Source: Citrobacter freundii (GTDB lineage Bacteria; Bacteroidota; Bacteroidia; Chitinophagales; Chitinophagaceae). Taken from it: 64,000 nucleotides of DNA. The DNA is taken from assembly GCA_003243445.1 (NCBI GenBank), contig QFQQ01000023.1, positions 21,130-85,129 on the forward strand. Direction: 5' to 3'. This document shows, one piece after another, positions 1-7,990 of this stretch; position 1 is the stretch's first letter; every line of letters starts with the position of its first letter. Position numbers and translations under genes: made by a program. The notes below the pieces were generated by a model. It ran no database searches. It worked only from the letters and a program-made list of their open reading frames with translations, and had not been told where the DNA came from.

Positions 1-18
1 AACTTTTGAAATTACCCC

Positions 19-2442
19 CTACGCCTCTATCGAAATACCCTCCTCCCCCAATTCCTTATGCAACAAATACAGAATTGAACTTCTCGCTTCCGCTGCTTTG
101 AAAACATCTTTACACCAGAAATGTACTTTCAGATCGAATTCATTTTTTTTGATGCCTGTAAATTCGATCTGAGGCCTGGAGCCTTCTATCACATATCCTG
201 AATGAATAATGGTGTTTGTGATGATGCTGGATACTTTCTCAATATCACTCGTGCCTGCTATTGCCATCGAGATAGCAAGACGTTGCTGATTATTGCTTAA
301 CGTCCAGTTGGTGATGTGCTGTGATAATACATCTCCATTGGGAATGATCACTTCCGCGCCATCATTCGTCATCAGTGTGCTGGATCTTAGCCCGATCTCG
401 CGGACCTTGCCGGCCTTGTCCCCGATCTCTATGGAATCGCCGATCTGCAAAGGCCTGTCAAAAATCAGGATGATGCCGGATACAAAATTGCTTACGATGT
501 TTTGCAGACCAAGACCGATACCAACACCCAATGCACCAAGCACGATCGTGATCTTATCAACGGGTAAACCGGAAGCTGCGACGGCAAGCAAATAACCAAG
601 ACAAAGTACGATCAGCCTTGCGATCAGCATACGCGAACGCTGACGTTTATTCTGTACTTCTTCGTTACCTGTATCGCCAAAGAAATAGCCCACATATTTT
701 TGCAGAAGATGCGCAAACCAGATGATCAGGAAAAATAATAACACCCCGCCAATGGTAAATCCGGCGCTGCCGATACTGCGCTGTTTTTCCATCACTGCTA
801 CAAAAAGATCTTTTGAGGTGTTGTAGATATTCAGGTTGGTGGTGAATACGATCAGCCATAATACAAATACAAGGAACAGGACGGGACCATTGAACGCCTT
901 TAATACAGCCTGGTAATCGAATGAATTGCGAACGCCCTGTTTGATCCGGCTTGCTTCGATCTGCAGCAATATCGCTTCCACCATAATGCGGCTGAATACT
1001 GCCAGTCCGATCGCCTGCGTGAAAGAAAAGATCGCCGTATTGCCAAGGATCTGTGCAAGTGAAAATCTTCCAAACAAATTGCAGATAATGGCCAGCACGT
1101 TCATGATATTATGCAGGATGATCACAAACCGGAGGAAGCCACGCAAATGCAGATGGTTCTTCATACCGCGAAGAAATAATGAACCAAACACAACCGATAA
1201 TATATTGAGCAGGATCAGCCAGCTTCGCTGCAATACACCGGGAACAAGGATATGATGTGTGAATGAAAAAGAAATGTATAATAACACCATGGCGATCCAA
1301 TACCAGAATAATCTTCGCGGCCATTTTTTCCAGCAGATAAATGTCAGCGTAAGTATCAGCAAAAACTGCATGGATTCGATATACACCGAAGGTGCATCAA
1401 GATCAAACAATGGCGCCAGTGTAAAAATGACCACCAACGCTGAAGCGATATAAAACGGATACAGGTAATCCACCTGCGAGCCTTTCAATATCTCCATCGC
1501 GTTTGCTTTTTTCAACCGGAAAATGTTTCGGTATGCCCAAATACCAAATAACAAGCCGATCAGCAAAAGGAATAACCGCTTATTTACACTATCCTTAAAA
1601 TAATAACGGAGTGCTTTCCTTTCTCCTGAATAAGCGCGCTCATAAGCCGCACGCAATTTATTCAGCGAGCTGTCCGGCGTTGGTTCCCATAGATAATTGA
1701 ACTCTTTGCCGAACACGCGCGAAAACGAATTCATCAAAAGATTATCAACTTTTTCAATCAACGCAGCAGTAGTGATCGCATTGCCGGAATTATGTGTTTG
1801 CAGCTGATTCACCAGTGCAAGACTTCCTTTTAATTCAGTTGTGCTGGAACGCCAGGCCTCGCGCATATCTTTTAATTGCGGCGCGAAGAGCTGCCTGTTC
1901 GCTGAGTCGCGCCAGAGATCACGGAGAATGGTATCAGCCACCAGGTTCTTCATTTCGCGGCGGAGCTGGTTAAGATCAGTCTCGGTGCTATCCAGGATAC
2001 CACGCTGATACTCGATATCCTGTTGAATATTGGTCAGAAGGGTGCGGAACATCTGAAGGTTCCGCAGACTGAGTGCCTGGCTGTTGTTGATGATATTATC
2101 CTTCAGCACGATCAGCGAAGAATCGCTGTCGGCAAGTTTTTCACCGATATCCGTCACTTCCGGGCCAAGATCACTCCGGTTCCTGATCATTGACAGTACG
2201 GCATAGGTCTTTTCTATGCGGAGCTGATAGTCGCTGCTGGTGAGTTTGGATGAGTCGGCGAAAAGTGAGCCAAGATCGCGGTTGCGGCGGAACCGGGTGG
2301 TATCGTTGCGGCGGCTGGTATCACTGCGATTGGTTGAATCGCGTTTAAAACGAAGACTATCCTGTGCAAAAGACGAAACAGCAATAAAAACCAACACAGA
2401 TACGAGCGCGAGAAAGCGAACTGGTTTTTGCATAAGGCTCAA
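19..2442 (-). CDS. MscS-family mechanosensitive channel, large MscK-like form
   Basis: Predicted inner-membrane mechanosensitive channel that would release solutes on hypo-osmotic shock. The 807-aa protein starts with a signal peptide ending SSFAQ near residue 27. A polar, coiled-coil-prone periplasmic domain follows to about residue 285, then a string of hydrophobic segments, and the MscS core lies near residues 620-720. The pore helix carries GALGVGIGLGLQNIVSNF (about 636-653), followed by the beta-domain hallmark FDRPLQIGDSIEIGD and IIPNGDV. Small MscS proteins are about 280 aa, so this is the long class with an N-terminal periplasmic extension. It is transcribed away from the aspartic-protease-like pair, with a 340-bp divergent gap holding one GGTCGAT word array. 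Family assignment is firm; gating and ion preference cannot be read from sequence. Confidence 0.93.
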   Translation of the reverse strand: MSLMQKPVRFLALVSVLVFIAVSSFAQDSLRFKRDSTNRSDTSRRNDTTRFRRNRDLGSLFADSSKLTSSDYQLRIEKTYAVLSMIRNRSDLGPEVTDIGEKLADSDSSLIVLKDNIINNSQALSLRNLQMFRTLLTNIQQDIEYQRGILDSTETDLNQLRREMKNLVADTILRDLWRDSANRQLFAPQLKDMREAWRSSTTELKGSLALVNQLQTHNSGNAITTAALIEKVDNLLMNSFSRVFGKEFNYLWEPTPDSSLNKLRAAYERAYSGERKALRYYFKDSVNKRLFLLLIGLLFGIWAYRNIFRLKKANAMEILKGSQVDYLYPFYIASALVVIFTLAPLFDLDAPSVYIESMQFLLILTLTFICWKKWPRRLFWYWIAMVLLYISFSFTHHILVPGVLQRSWLILLNILSVVFGSLFLRGMKNHLHLRGFLRFVIILHNIMNVLAIICNLFGRFSLAQILGNTAIFSFTQAIGLAVFSRIMVEAILLQIEASRIKQGVRNSFDYQAVLKAFNGPVLFLVFVLWLIVFTTNLNIYNTSKDLFVAVMEKQRSIGSAGFTIGGVLLFFLIIWFAHLLQKYVGYFFGDTGNEEVQNKRQRSRMLIARLIVLCLGYLLAVAASGLPVDKITIVLGALGVGIGLGLQNIVSNFVSGIILIFDRPLQIGDSIEIGDKAGKVREIGLRSSTLMTNDGAEVIIPNGDVLSQHITNWTLSNNQQRLAISMAIAGTSDIEKVSSIITNTIIHSGYVIEGSRPQIEFTGIKKNEFDLKVHFWCKDVFKAAEARSSILYLLHKELGEEGISIEA

Positions 2443-2539
2443 TTAATCGGTGTAAAAGTATAAAAGCAGATGTGAATTACAAATTAGCATTGGAAGAAAT
2501 GGGTTGAGCGGTTGTCGCCTGGAGCAGAGGGTAGCGAAG

Positions 2540-2580
2540 ACCGATGTTCGATGGTCGATGTTGGATGGTCGATCGTCGAT
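2540..2580. repeat. Heptamer-word array B1 (GGTCGAT family), single arm
   Basis: Five consecutive 7-nt words of the form GNTCGAT (GTTCGAT, GGTCGAT, GTTGGAT and so on) in the divergent gap between the MscS-like gene and the aspartic-protease-like gene. No complementary arm is visible nearby, so this copy looks like half of the inverted repeats seen at 35976, 37083, 42777 and 57433. The rest of the gap (2443-2784) shows no gene. Confidence 0.75.
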
Positions 2581-2784
2581 TTTTAACTTGAGCAATATTT
2601 GAACGTAGGAATAATTCTAATAAGCTAGAGAATGCTCTATTGATTAAGCACTTTTTTGTGGGATTTGAGGTCAGTCATGCTGTCTGGAACATCTTATATG
2701 CAGAAAAAAACGTGTTTTGCCGGTGAAAAACCCATGGTAAGAAAAGGGTGTTTGTTTTTCTTTATGTTCTAAAATAAAAAACAT

Positions 2785-3201
2785 ATGGGATTAATTCATG
2801 CTGAAGTCTTGCTTATTAATGACCGGGATATTAGTCTTGCCAAACGCAATATCATTGGAGAAGAAGAGATTCGTCAGATCAATGTAAATATGCTGGTGGA
2901 TACAGGATCTCTTACGATGTGTATTAATGAAAATATACAGTCACTACTGAATTTGCCGGTAGTCGGTAAAAAAAGATCTCAACTTGCAGACGGCAGTTTC
3001 CGTGATCTTGATCGCGTTAGTTCTTTAAAAGCACGATTTGAAAATCAGGAAGTGACTTGTGATGCGCTGGTCTTACCCGGGGACAGTGAACCATTGCTTG
3101 GTGCAATTCCTCTCGAAGGAATGGATGTATTCATCGATCAAAAAAGACAAGAATTGAAGGTTACACCGGAAGGGCAACATAATCCAAACTTCAGGGTATA
3201 A
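2785..3201 (+). CDS. Clan AA retropepsin-like aspartic protease, intact motif
   Basis: Small cytoplasmic protein (138 aa, no signal peptide) of the single-domain retropepsin-like clan AA group found in bacteria. The catalytic motif is LVDTGSLTMCI near residues 50-60, followed by the family's conserved LADGS near residue 74 and LLGAIPLEGMDVFID near residues 107-121. Such proteins are expected to act as homodimers, each subunit giving one DTG aspartate. The substrate is unknown. A second, similar gene begins 63 bp downstream on the same strand, so the two are probably a tandem duplicate and may be co-transcribed. Family call is firm from the motifs; activity is inference. Confidence 0.85.
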   Translation: MGLIHAEVLLINDRDISLAKRNIIGEEEIRQINVNMLVDTGSLTMCINENIQSLLNLPVVGKKRSQLADGSFRDLDRVSSLKARFENQEVTCDALVLPGDSEPLLGAIPLEGMDVFIDQKRQELKVTPEGQHNPNFRV

Positions 3202-3264
3202 GTTGAATAGTTTGAGCAGACATTTTTACAATGGATTATCACTTAAACCATTAACCATATCCAG

Positions 3265-3675
3265 ATGATTTATACTGAAATATTACTGCGTAATGCCTGC
3301 GATCCCACTATAGAAAAGTTTATTCTCCATACGAATGAACATAAAAGACAGGCCAATGTAAATATGATCGTGGATGCTGATTTCTCCATGACTTGTATCC
3401 CTCGCGCTATCAGCGATAAACTGGAACTTCGTTTTATGCAAAAAAGAAGATTTCAATTGCCGGATGGTCAGATCGATAACTTCGATGTTGTCGGGCCATT
3501 GCGTATTCATTTCCTCGATCGCAATTCATGTACAATCGCAATCGTCGTACCTGATGAGGTTGAACCTATACTTGGGTGGATTTCAATAGAAGAAATGGGC
3601 TTGTTGATCGATAGGACATCGCGAAAACTAATTCCCAGCCCGAAAAGCCTGAAAGGCCCGTGGTTGAGAATATAA
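3265..3675 (+). CDS. Clan AA aspartic-protease paralogue with degenerate DTG motif
   Basis: A 136-aa tandem paralogue of the preceding gene. The two align along their length: both begin with an (I/L)xAEVLL or YTEILL strand, both have VNM(L/I)VD, then a (L/P)ADG or LPDG turn and an LG-x-I-x-(L/I)E-x-M block near residues 107-116. The active-site triad DTG is replaced by DAD (VDADFSMTCI near residues 50-60), which removes the Thr-Gly that positions the catalytic water, and the conserved LGAIP is changed to LGWIS. The protein is therefore probably not a protease on its own. It could pair with its neighbour as a heterodimer or have a binding role. A convergent hairpin follows 20 bp after the stop. 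Confidence 0.75.
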   Translation: MIYTEILLRNACDPTIEKFILHTNEHKRQANVNMIVDADFSMTCIPRAISDKLELRFMQKRRFQLPDGQIDNFDVVGPLRIHFLDRNSCTIAIVVPDEVEPILGWISIEEMGLLIDRTSRKLIPSPKSLKGPWLRI

Positions 3676-3694
3676 ACAAATCATCATTACCAGC

Positions 3695-3746
3695 AATTCC
3701 GGGTTGATACACGATACCTTCTGATATCAGTCATCAACCCGGAATT
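3695..3746. terminator. Convergent inverted repeat between 3675 and 3776 genes
   Basis: Perfect 14-bp arms (AATTCCGGGTTGAT at 3695-3708 and its complement at 3733-3746) with a 24-nt loop sit in the 100-bp gap between two convergent genes. This is consistent with a shared bidirectional transcript end, although no clear T tract follows immediately. Confidence 0.5.
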
Positions 3747-3775
3747 CTTCCATCTACTTATTTCCTTTTCGCCAA

Positions 3776-4402
3776 TCAGAATTTACCAAACTTTAGTGTT
3801 GCATTATAACTTACTCCCCTGATATCCTTATCCTTCATACCCGCGGCATCACTTCCAAAACTGGCACGATAGGAAATACCCGGACTGAACCGCATCCATT
3901 TAAAAAGATTCACTTCCATTTGCACACCGGGTTCTGTAACAAAGAACCAGTTCTCGTCACTTACATTATTATCATAGTTATCATGCCAGTTATGCCTGTC
4001 ATACTGCAACGTAAATCCCGCTCCTGCAAACAACTGGAACACAAAGTGTATAGGTTTGTTTGATCCCACAACGTATTCTGTCATCAAACCGCATTGCCCA
4101 TATTCATAACTGCGATTTCGCGCAGGATCCGTACTGAATTGCAATGGCACCCGAATATTATTCGTAACAGCAGCGCTTTCGATACCCACCAGCAGGCGGT
4201 GATTGATATACCAGCCACCGTAGATCGCCGATATGTTTGCATATTGTCCGCGGATCTTCGTAAACTTATTCGTCAGCGCACCATATCCGCCGGAACTGAG
4301 TATACCTTTTTTAAACACTGTTTTAATCGGCTCCTGTGCAATAGCACCTTTCACGAGCAAAAGGCAAAACAGCAATGTCTTAATGGTAGTTTTTTTCGTC
4401 AT
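3776..4402 (-). CDS. Secreted outer-membrane beta-barrel-like protein, unknown function
   Basis: I recognise no named family. The start at 4402 (MTKKTTIKTLLF) gives a standard signal peptide ending in VKGAIAQ, and an upstream in-frame TTG at 4429 would only add a polar stub. The mature part of about 190 aa alternates aromatic and polar residues (for example GGWYINHRLLVGIE, PIHFVFQLFAGAGF) and ends in YNATLKFGKF, with the terminal Phe typical of outer-membrane barrels. It is therefore probably a small porin-like or OmpW/OprD-type barrel of Bacteroidota. It is convergent with the aspartic-protease pair and has no operon partner. Confidence 0.65.
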   Translation of the reverse strand: MTKKTTIKTLLFCLLLVKGAIAQEPIKTVFKKGILSSGGYGALTNKFTKIRGQYANISAIYGGWYINHRLLVGIESAAVTNNIRVPLQFSTDPARNRSYEYGQCGLMTEYVVGSNKPIHFVFQLFAGAGFTLQYDRHNWHDNYDNNVSDENWFFVTEPGVQMEVNLFKWMRFSPGISYRASFGSDAAGMKDKDIRGVSYNATLKFGKF

Positions 4403-4662
4403 CTTGTTGTTCGTTTTTATGGATAACAAGATGAGGAGGTGATACCCCTACGAAAAGAAGATTTTTTTTGAACTTACGATTTTAGCGAAGGGGAAGACCG
4501 GAGCGATGAATTGAGGATACAGGTTGAGCGTTTAATGAAAAAACAATGACCAGCCAAACGCCGGCATATGTTCGGGAAAAAGTTAAATAGAGTAAGCTTC
4601 CTTTCGGTCCAGATTGCCTTTTAATTCATCAACCGCAGGCAAAATTGCACACCTAGAATTCC

Positions 4663-4779
4663 CTTATCGTCCTTCCCGGGCTAATTTTTACCGGTAAGGC
4701 TGGAAGGACGGTAAGAACATACACAAAGATGCGGCTTAACTAAACAACACTGAATTTTAATCCAATGTCGTTTAGTTAA
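4663..4779. repeat. Interspersed repeat R, copy 1
   Basis: Two modules are shared with the copy at 28110-28232. The first is a hairpin whose arms are CTTATCGTCCTTCC and its near complement ending GGACGGTAAG, around a TACCGGTAAGGC segment. The second, after about 20 nt, is a short inverted pair ending in CCAATGTCGTTTAGTTAA. The order and spacing of the modules are the same in both copies, about 23 kb apart, which marks them as one dispersed family. Confidence 0.75.
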
Positions 4780-4993
4780 CGGAACGCGATTTGCTCGCCT
4801 GGCGTAGGGCCCCCTCTAAATCTCCCCCTTCAGGGGAGACTTAGAACAGTCATTATAAAAGAGAAGTCAAATCGTATAGAATATAAGCATTCAATACGAT
4901 TTGACTTCTCTTAATTCAGGCGGTGATAAGTCTCCCCTGAAGGGGGAGATTTAGAGGGGGCCCTACGCCGGGCGCTTAACTAAACGACATTGG
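4762..4993. repeat. 232-bp nested perfect palindrome (element F)
   Basis: Three nested inverted repeats share one centre. The outer arms are CCAATGTCGTTTAGTTAA (4762-4779) and its exact complement (4976-4993). The middle arms are 45 bp, 4796-4840 and 4930-4974, with one mismatch; they contain the GGGGGAGATTTAGAGGGGG motif, which I recall as a frequent intergenic repeat in Bacteroidota. The inner arms are 19 bp, 4859-4877 and 4894-4912, perfect. There is no coding content. The structure is MITE-like but no transposase or target duplication is evident. As DNA it could extrude a cruciform, and as RNA it would form a very long hairpin. Confidence 0.9.
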
Positions 4994-5079
4994 CCTTTAA
5001 CCGTGCCCTATGAAAACAGCCATACCTTTAAACGTGATAGGATATTTTTTACGTTGTCTCAGAACTAAATAGTCCCAAC

Positions 5080-5901
5080 TCAAAGAAGCAGTCTCAGGCC
5101 AACAATCGCCAGACACACGGCGAGCGCCTTTACAATGATATCGCCTTTTACTTTATGAGACAGCATCGCACCGATCTGGGCACCGGGTATAACACCTATG
5201 GCAAGCCAGATGATCATGTGAAGAATGTAAGGGTCATTGTAATTTCCCTGCAACGCATGCACGAGCACACTTACAGTCGCCATGATCGCAAGAATAAAAT
5301 GCGAGGTGGCTGTGGCAATATACACGGGAAATTTTAGCCAGTGGACCAGTGCCGGGACATGGATGATGCCACCGCCGATGCCAAGTAACGGAGATAGAAA
5401 CCCAACGATCACACTGATCAGCATGCCGCGGTATTTATTATAGGAATAGCGGTATTCAACATGGCCGCGGTCGGTAAGCACACGGTGCGTGAAGCGTTTG
5501 CCGGATGGCAATGTTGATGCTGCATCGCCAGCCTCGCTGCGTTTCTTGAAAAAAAGGAAAGCAGCCAGCGCAACAAGTATCACTCCGAATACAACATTAA
5601 AGGCATTGACAGGAATAAACTTTGTAACAAATACACCAAGAACGGAACCCGGAATGGTTGCCGCAGCAAACAGTATCCCCGCCTTGTAGTCGATACGGCC
5701 GGACTTTGCGTAAGCCAACGATCCCGAAATGGCATTGCAGGCAACTACAACCAACGATACGGCAGTGACCAATTCCGGCGACATACCAGGATGTGTGAAC
5801 AATAATAAAGGCACCAGCAAAAAACCACCGCCCGCACCGATCAGCGTACCCATAGTCCCGATCAGAAAGCCGGCAAGCAAAAGGACGAACGCATTATCCA
5901 T
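5080..5901 (-). CDS. TauE/SafE family sulfite or organic-anion exporter
   Basis: Predicted inner-membrane permease of the TauE/SafE (DUF81) family, proposed to export sulfite, sulfoacetate or similar anions. With the start at MDNAFVLLLAG (5901) the protein is 273 aa with about eight membrane segments in two repeats. The family glycine motif appears twice: GTLIGAGGGFLLVPLLL near residue 16-32 and LLGIGGGIIHVPALV in the second half. A start at 5919 (MIIFAA) is also possible, while longer readings run into the divergent DUF1080 gene's leader. A loop of about 40 polar residues separates the halves. No sulfur-metabolism gene is adjacent, so the substrate is not supported by context. Confidence 0.88.
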   Translation of the reverse strand: MDNAFVLLLAGFLIGTMGTLIGAGGGFLLVPLLLFTHPGMSPELVTAVSLVVVACNAISGSLAYAKSGRIDYKAGILFAAATIPGSVLGVFVTKFIPVNAFNVVFGVILVALAAFLFFKKRSEAGDAASTLPSGKRFTHRVLTDRGHVEYRYSYNKYRGMLISVIVGFLSPLLGIGGGIIHVPALVHWLKFPVYIATATSHFILAIMATVSVLVHALQGNYNDPYILHMIIWLAIGVIPGAQIGAMLSHKVKGDIIVKALAVCLAIVGLRLLL

Positions 5902-6034
5902 GGCCGCAAAGATAATCATGATGCAGATTCGATGACCGATGACAGATCGCCGGGCTCCACAATGTGACACGGATTTCCCAATCCCAAACGACATTCCCTA
6001 TAAATCGTTAGCTTTACAAACATCAACGATCAAT

Positions 6035-6670
6035 ATGAAAAAAATAATCGCTGTCCTCGGGATCATGGCATCCATCGGATTGTTTGCCTTCTGTTCAAAA
6101 TCGGAAAAATCAAAATGGATTTATCTGTTTGATGGAAAGACACTCAACGGCTGGAAAGTTGGCAAGAATGCGAGCTCGTTCTCTGTCGATAGCGGACATA
6201 TTGTAGTAAAAGGGCCAACAGCTCATTTGTTTTACGAGGGTGAACATCACGATTTCAAAGATTTTGAATTTGAAGCGGAAGTGATGACACAGCCGGGAGC
6301 TAATTCCGGGATCTATTTTCATACTGCATACCAGGAAGACGGATGGCCCGCAAAAGGCTATGAAGTGCAGGTAAACAATTCACAAAGTGACTGGCGCCGC
6401 ACCGGAAGCCTCTATGCTATACAGGATGTGAAAGAAGTATATGTGAAAGACAATGAATGGTTCACCGAATACATCAAAGTAAAAGGCAAACATGTGACCA
6501 TAAAGATCAACAACAAAACCGTTGTGGAATATACAGAACCTGCCAATCCCGAACGACCAAGAGGAATGGAACAACGCCTGATCTCAAGCGGAACTTTTGC
6601 ACTGCAGGCGCATGATCCCAACAGCGTCGTCTACTACAAAAATATCAGGGTCAGAAATATTGCGCCCTGA
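6035..6670 (+). CDS. DUF1080 (3-keto-disaccharide hydrolase) lipoprotein
   Basis: Lipoprotein of the DUF1080 / LamG-like beta-jelly-roll family, whose characterised members hydrolyse 3-keto-glycosides or bind sugars. The start at MKKIIAVLGIM (6035) gives a lipobox LFAFC with the acylated Cys near residue 19; the frame upstream of it is non-coding leader. The family opening W-x-x-LFDGKTLNGW is clear (residues about 28-42), as are GANSGIYFHT and W-P-AKGYEVQV, and the ending YKNIRVRNIAP is typical. Length 211 aa is normal for a single-domain member. Its stop codon directly abuts the stop of the convergent HAD gene (6670/6671), leaving no intergenic base. Confidence 0.9.
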   Translation: MKKIIAVLGIMASIGLFAFCSKSEKSKWIYLFDGKTLNGWKVGKNASSFSVDSGHIVVKGPTAHLFYEGEHHDFKDFEFEAEVMTQPGANSGIYFHTAYQEDGWPAKGYEVQVNNSQSDWRRTGSLYAIQDVKEVYVKDNEWFTEYIKVKGKHVTIKINNKTVVEYTEPANPERPRGMEQRLISSGTFALQAHDPNSVVYYKNIRVRNIAP

Positions 6671-7291
6671 TCAGCGATGATGCAGATCCAGTGTTTTCAA
6701 TTTTTCTTTGATACCATCCAGGCTGTCGAAATGTAAACAATTGATGCCAATGGTTGATGCCACCTGTGTGAACATTTCACGGTCATCAACCATTGCCGCC
6801 TGGTGTGGCAATACCCGCGCGATATCACAGGCCACACGGAATATATCAAGATCAGGTTTACGGAATTTTACATAGCAGGATGATGCATACGCATCAAACA
6901 ATTCGTCGAGCTTGAAATGCCTGATCCGGTAATCATTCAACTCCCTTCCCTCGTTATTTACAGCAATCACTTTCAGCCCGTATTTTTGTTTGATCTCTTT
7001 GAAAAAAGCGATCGAATCATTGTACGGCGAAGTCTGCTTGTACATGAATGATTTGAACTCTTCCATTGAAAATTCGCGTCTTTCATAAAACACGATCCTT
7101 TCAAGATATTCATCGAGCGTGATCTTGCCGATCTCATACGTGTCAAACGTAAGGTGATGGCGTTCGTTCAACTCTACGATGTCAAGATTGAAATGTTCAG
7201 CGGCCAGTTTGCGGGAGCTTCTGCCCCATCCGTTTGTAAGTAATACACCGCCGATATCGAGAAAGAGTGTGTTGATCTGAGCTATCTGCAT
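6671..7291 (-). CDS. HAD-superfamily hydrolase, subfamily IA-like
   Basis: Cytoplasmic phosphatase or dehalogenase-like enzyme of about 206 aa. The start at 7291 (MQIAQINTLF) places motif I, FLDIGGVLLTNGWG, at residues 10-23. The usual second Asp of DxDxT is replaced here: the motif reads D-I-G-G-V, as in the HAD-IA subgroup of YihX/alpha-D-glucose-1-phosphatase type. The C-terminal motif with the acid pair is MVDDREMFTQ, and the conserved Lys lies in FRKPDLDIFRVA. A small helical cap is expected between residues 15 and 90. The substrate is unknown; sugar phosphate is the commonest for this subgroup. It stands alone, convergent with the DUF1080 gene. Confidence 0.85.
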   Translation of the reverse strand: MQIAQINTLFLDIGGVLLTNGWGRSSRKLAAEHFNLDIVELNERHHLTFDTYEIGKITLDEYLERIVFYERREFSMEEFKSFMYKQTSPYNDSIAFFKEIKQKYGLKVIAVNNEGRELNDYRIRHFKLDELFDAYASSCYVKFRKPDLDIFRVACDIARVLPHQAAMVDDREMFTQVASTIGINCLHFDSLDGIKEKLKTLDLHHR

Positions 7292-7990
7292 ATACAATTC
7301 AGCTTTTCCGTATTGCCTTAAAAATAACCAATTTGATCGATCCTGCAATTTACAACAGGCGGATCCACGAATTGTTTATATCAACGCCCAGCACACCGGG
7401 CAGAAGCTCTTTGTTGCGATTGCGGTAAACCTGTGTTGATTGATTCATGGAAACATACCTGATCTTATTGGGGAAATTTTCAACTTTATGAAAGAAGCGC
7501 CTGTTGCAGATGGAAATACTAGCGTCGAATTCACCTGAACGATCGTTCCGGTGAATTTTGCGCAAACACCGGCGTTAATATTATAGCAACAATGTGATGG
7601 AATACTTTTTATCTTATTATATATTGTATGCTTCCGAAATCTCCATACAGTAATGCTGCATATAGTAAGACCGGTTGAACTGGTAAAATCGATCATCAAA
7701 GGAATTTAAACGGCGTCCGGGCGAAATGAGTGCAGTGTCCGAGCAGTAGAATAAGTCTTCGGGCATGGCGGGTGCCGGGGAATACCGGCGGATGCAGAAA
7801 GGGTCTCAGCATCGCGAAATTAGGAATAAAAAGGTCGCAAATAATTAATTATCAGTAACATGTAACAGTTAGTATTCAAAAACCGTAATCTGACCGGCGC
7901 TCTGTAAAATCTGCACTTTATCCCCTATCTTCGCCCTCCCCCGAAGATTTTCAACCACTTCGGGTAACTAAAAGTTAAGAAGCTACGCTT
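7292..7990. other. 700-bp gap upstream of the pyrophosphatase gene
   Basis: No credible gene. Two short frames on the minus strand within 7350-7699 lack a start context and match no family I know. A TATCTTCG box at about 7926-7933 resembles the -7 element TAnnTTTG and lies 58 bp before the pyrophosphatase start; it may be its promoter. Otherwise I see nothing. Confidence 0.5.

Larger units (their letters stand above)
4403..5079. other. Gene-free gap holding two repeat elements
   Basis: No credible reading frame is present. The gap holds a CTTACCGG-type hairpin element (4663-4779) and a nested palindrome (4762-4993), described separately. The remainder, 4403-4660 and 4994-5079, shows nothing I can name. 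Confidence 0.7.

Noticed and set aside
7350..7699. Two short minus-strand frames before hppA
   Set aside because: No start context or family. They overlap each other in different frames, so both cannot be real; possible relics but unsupported.
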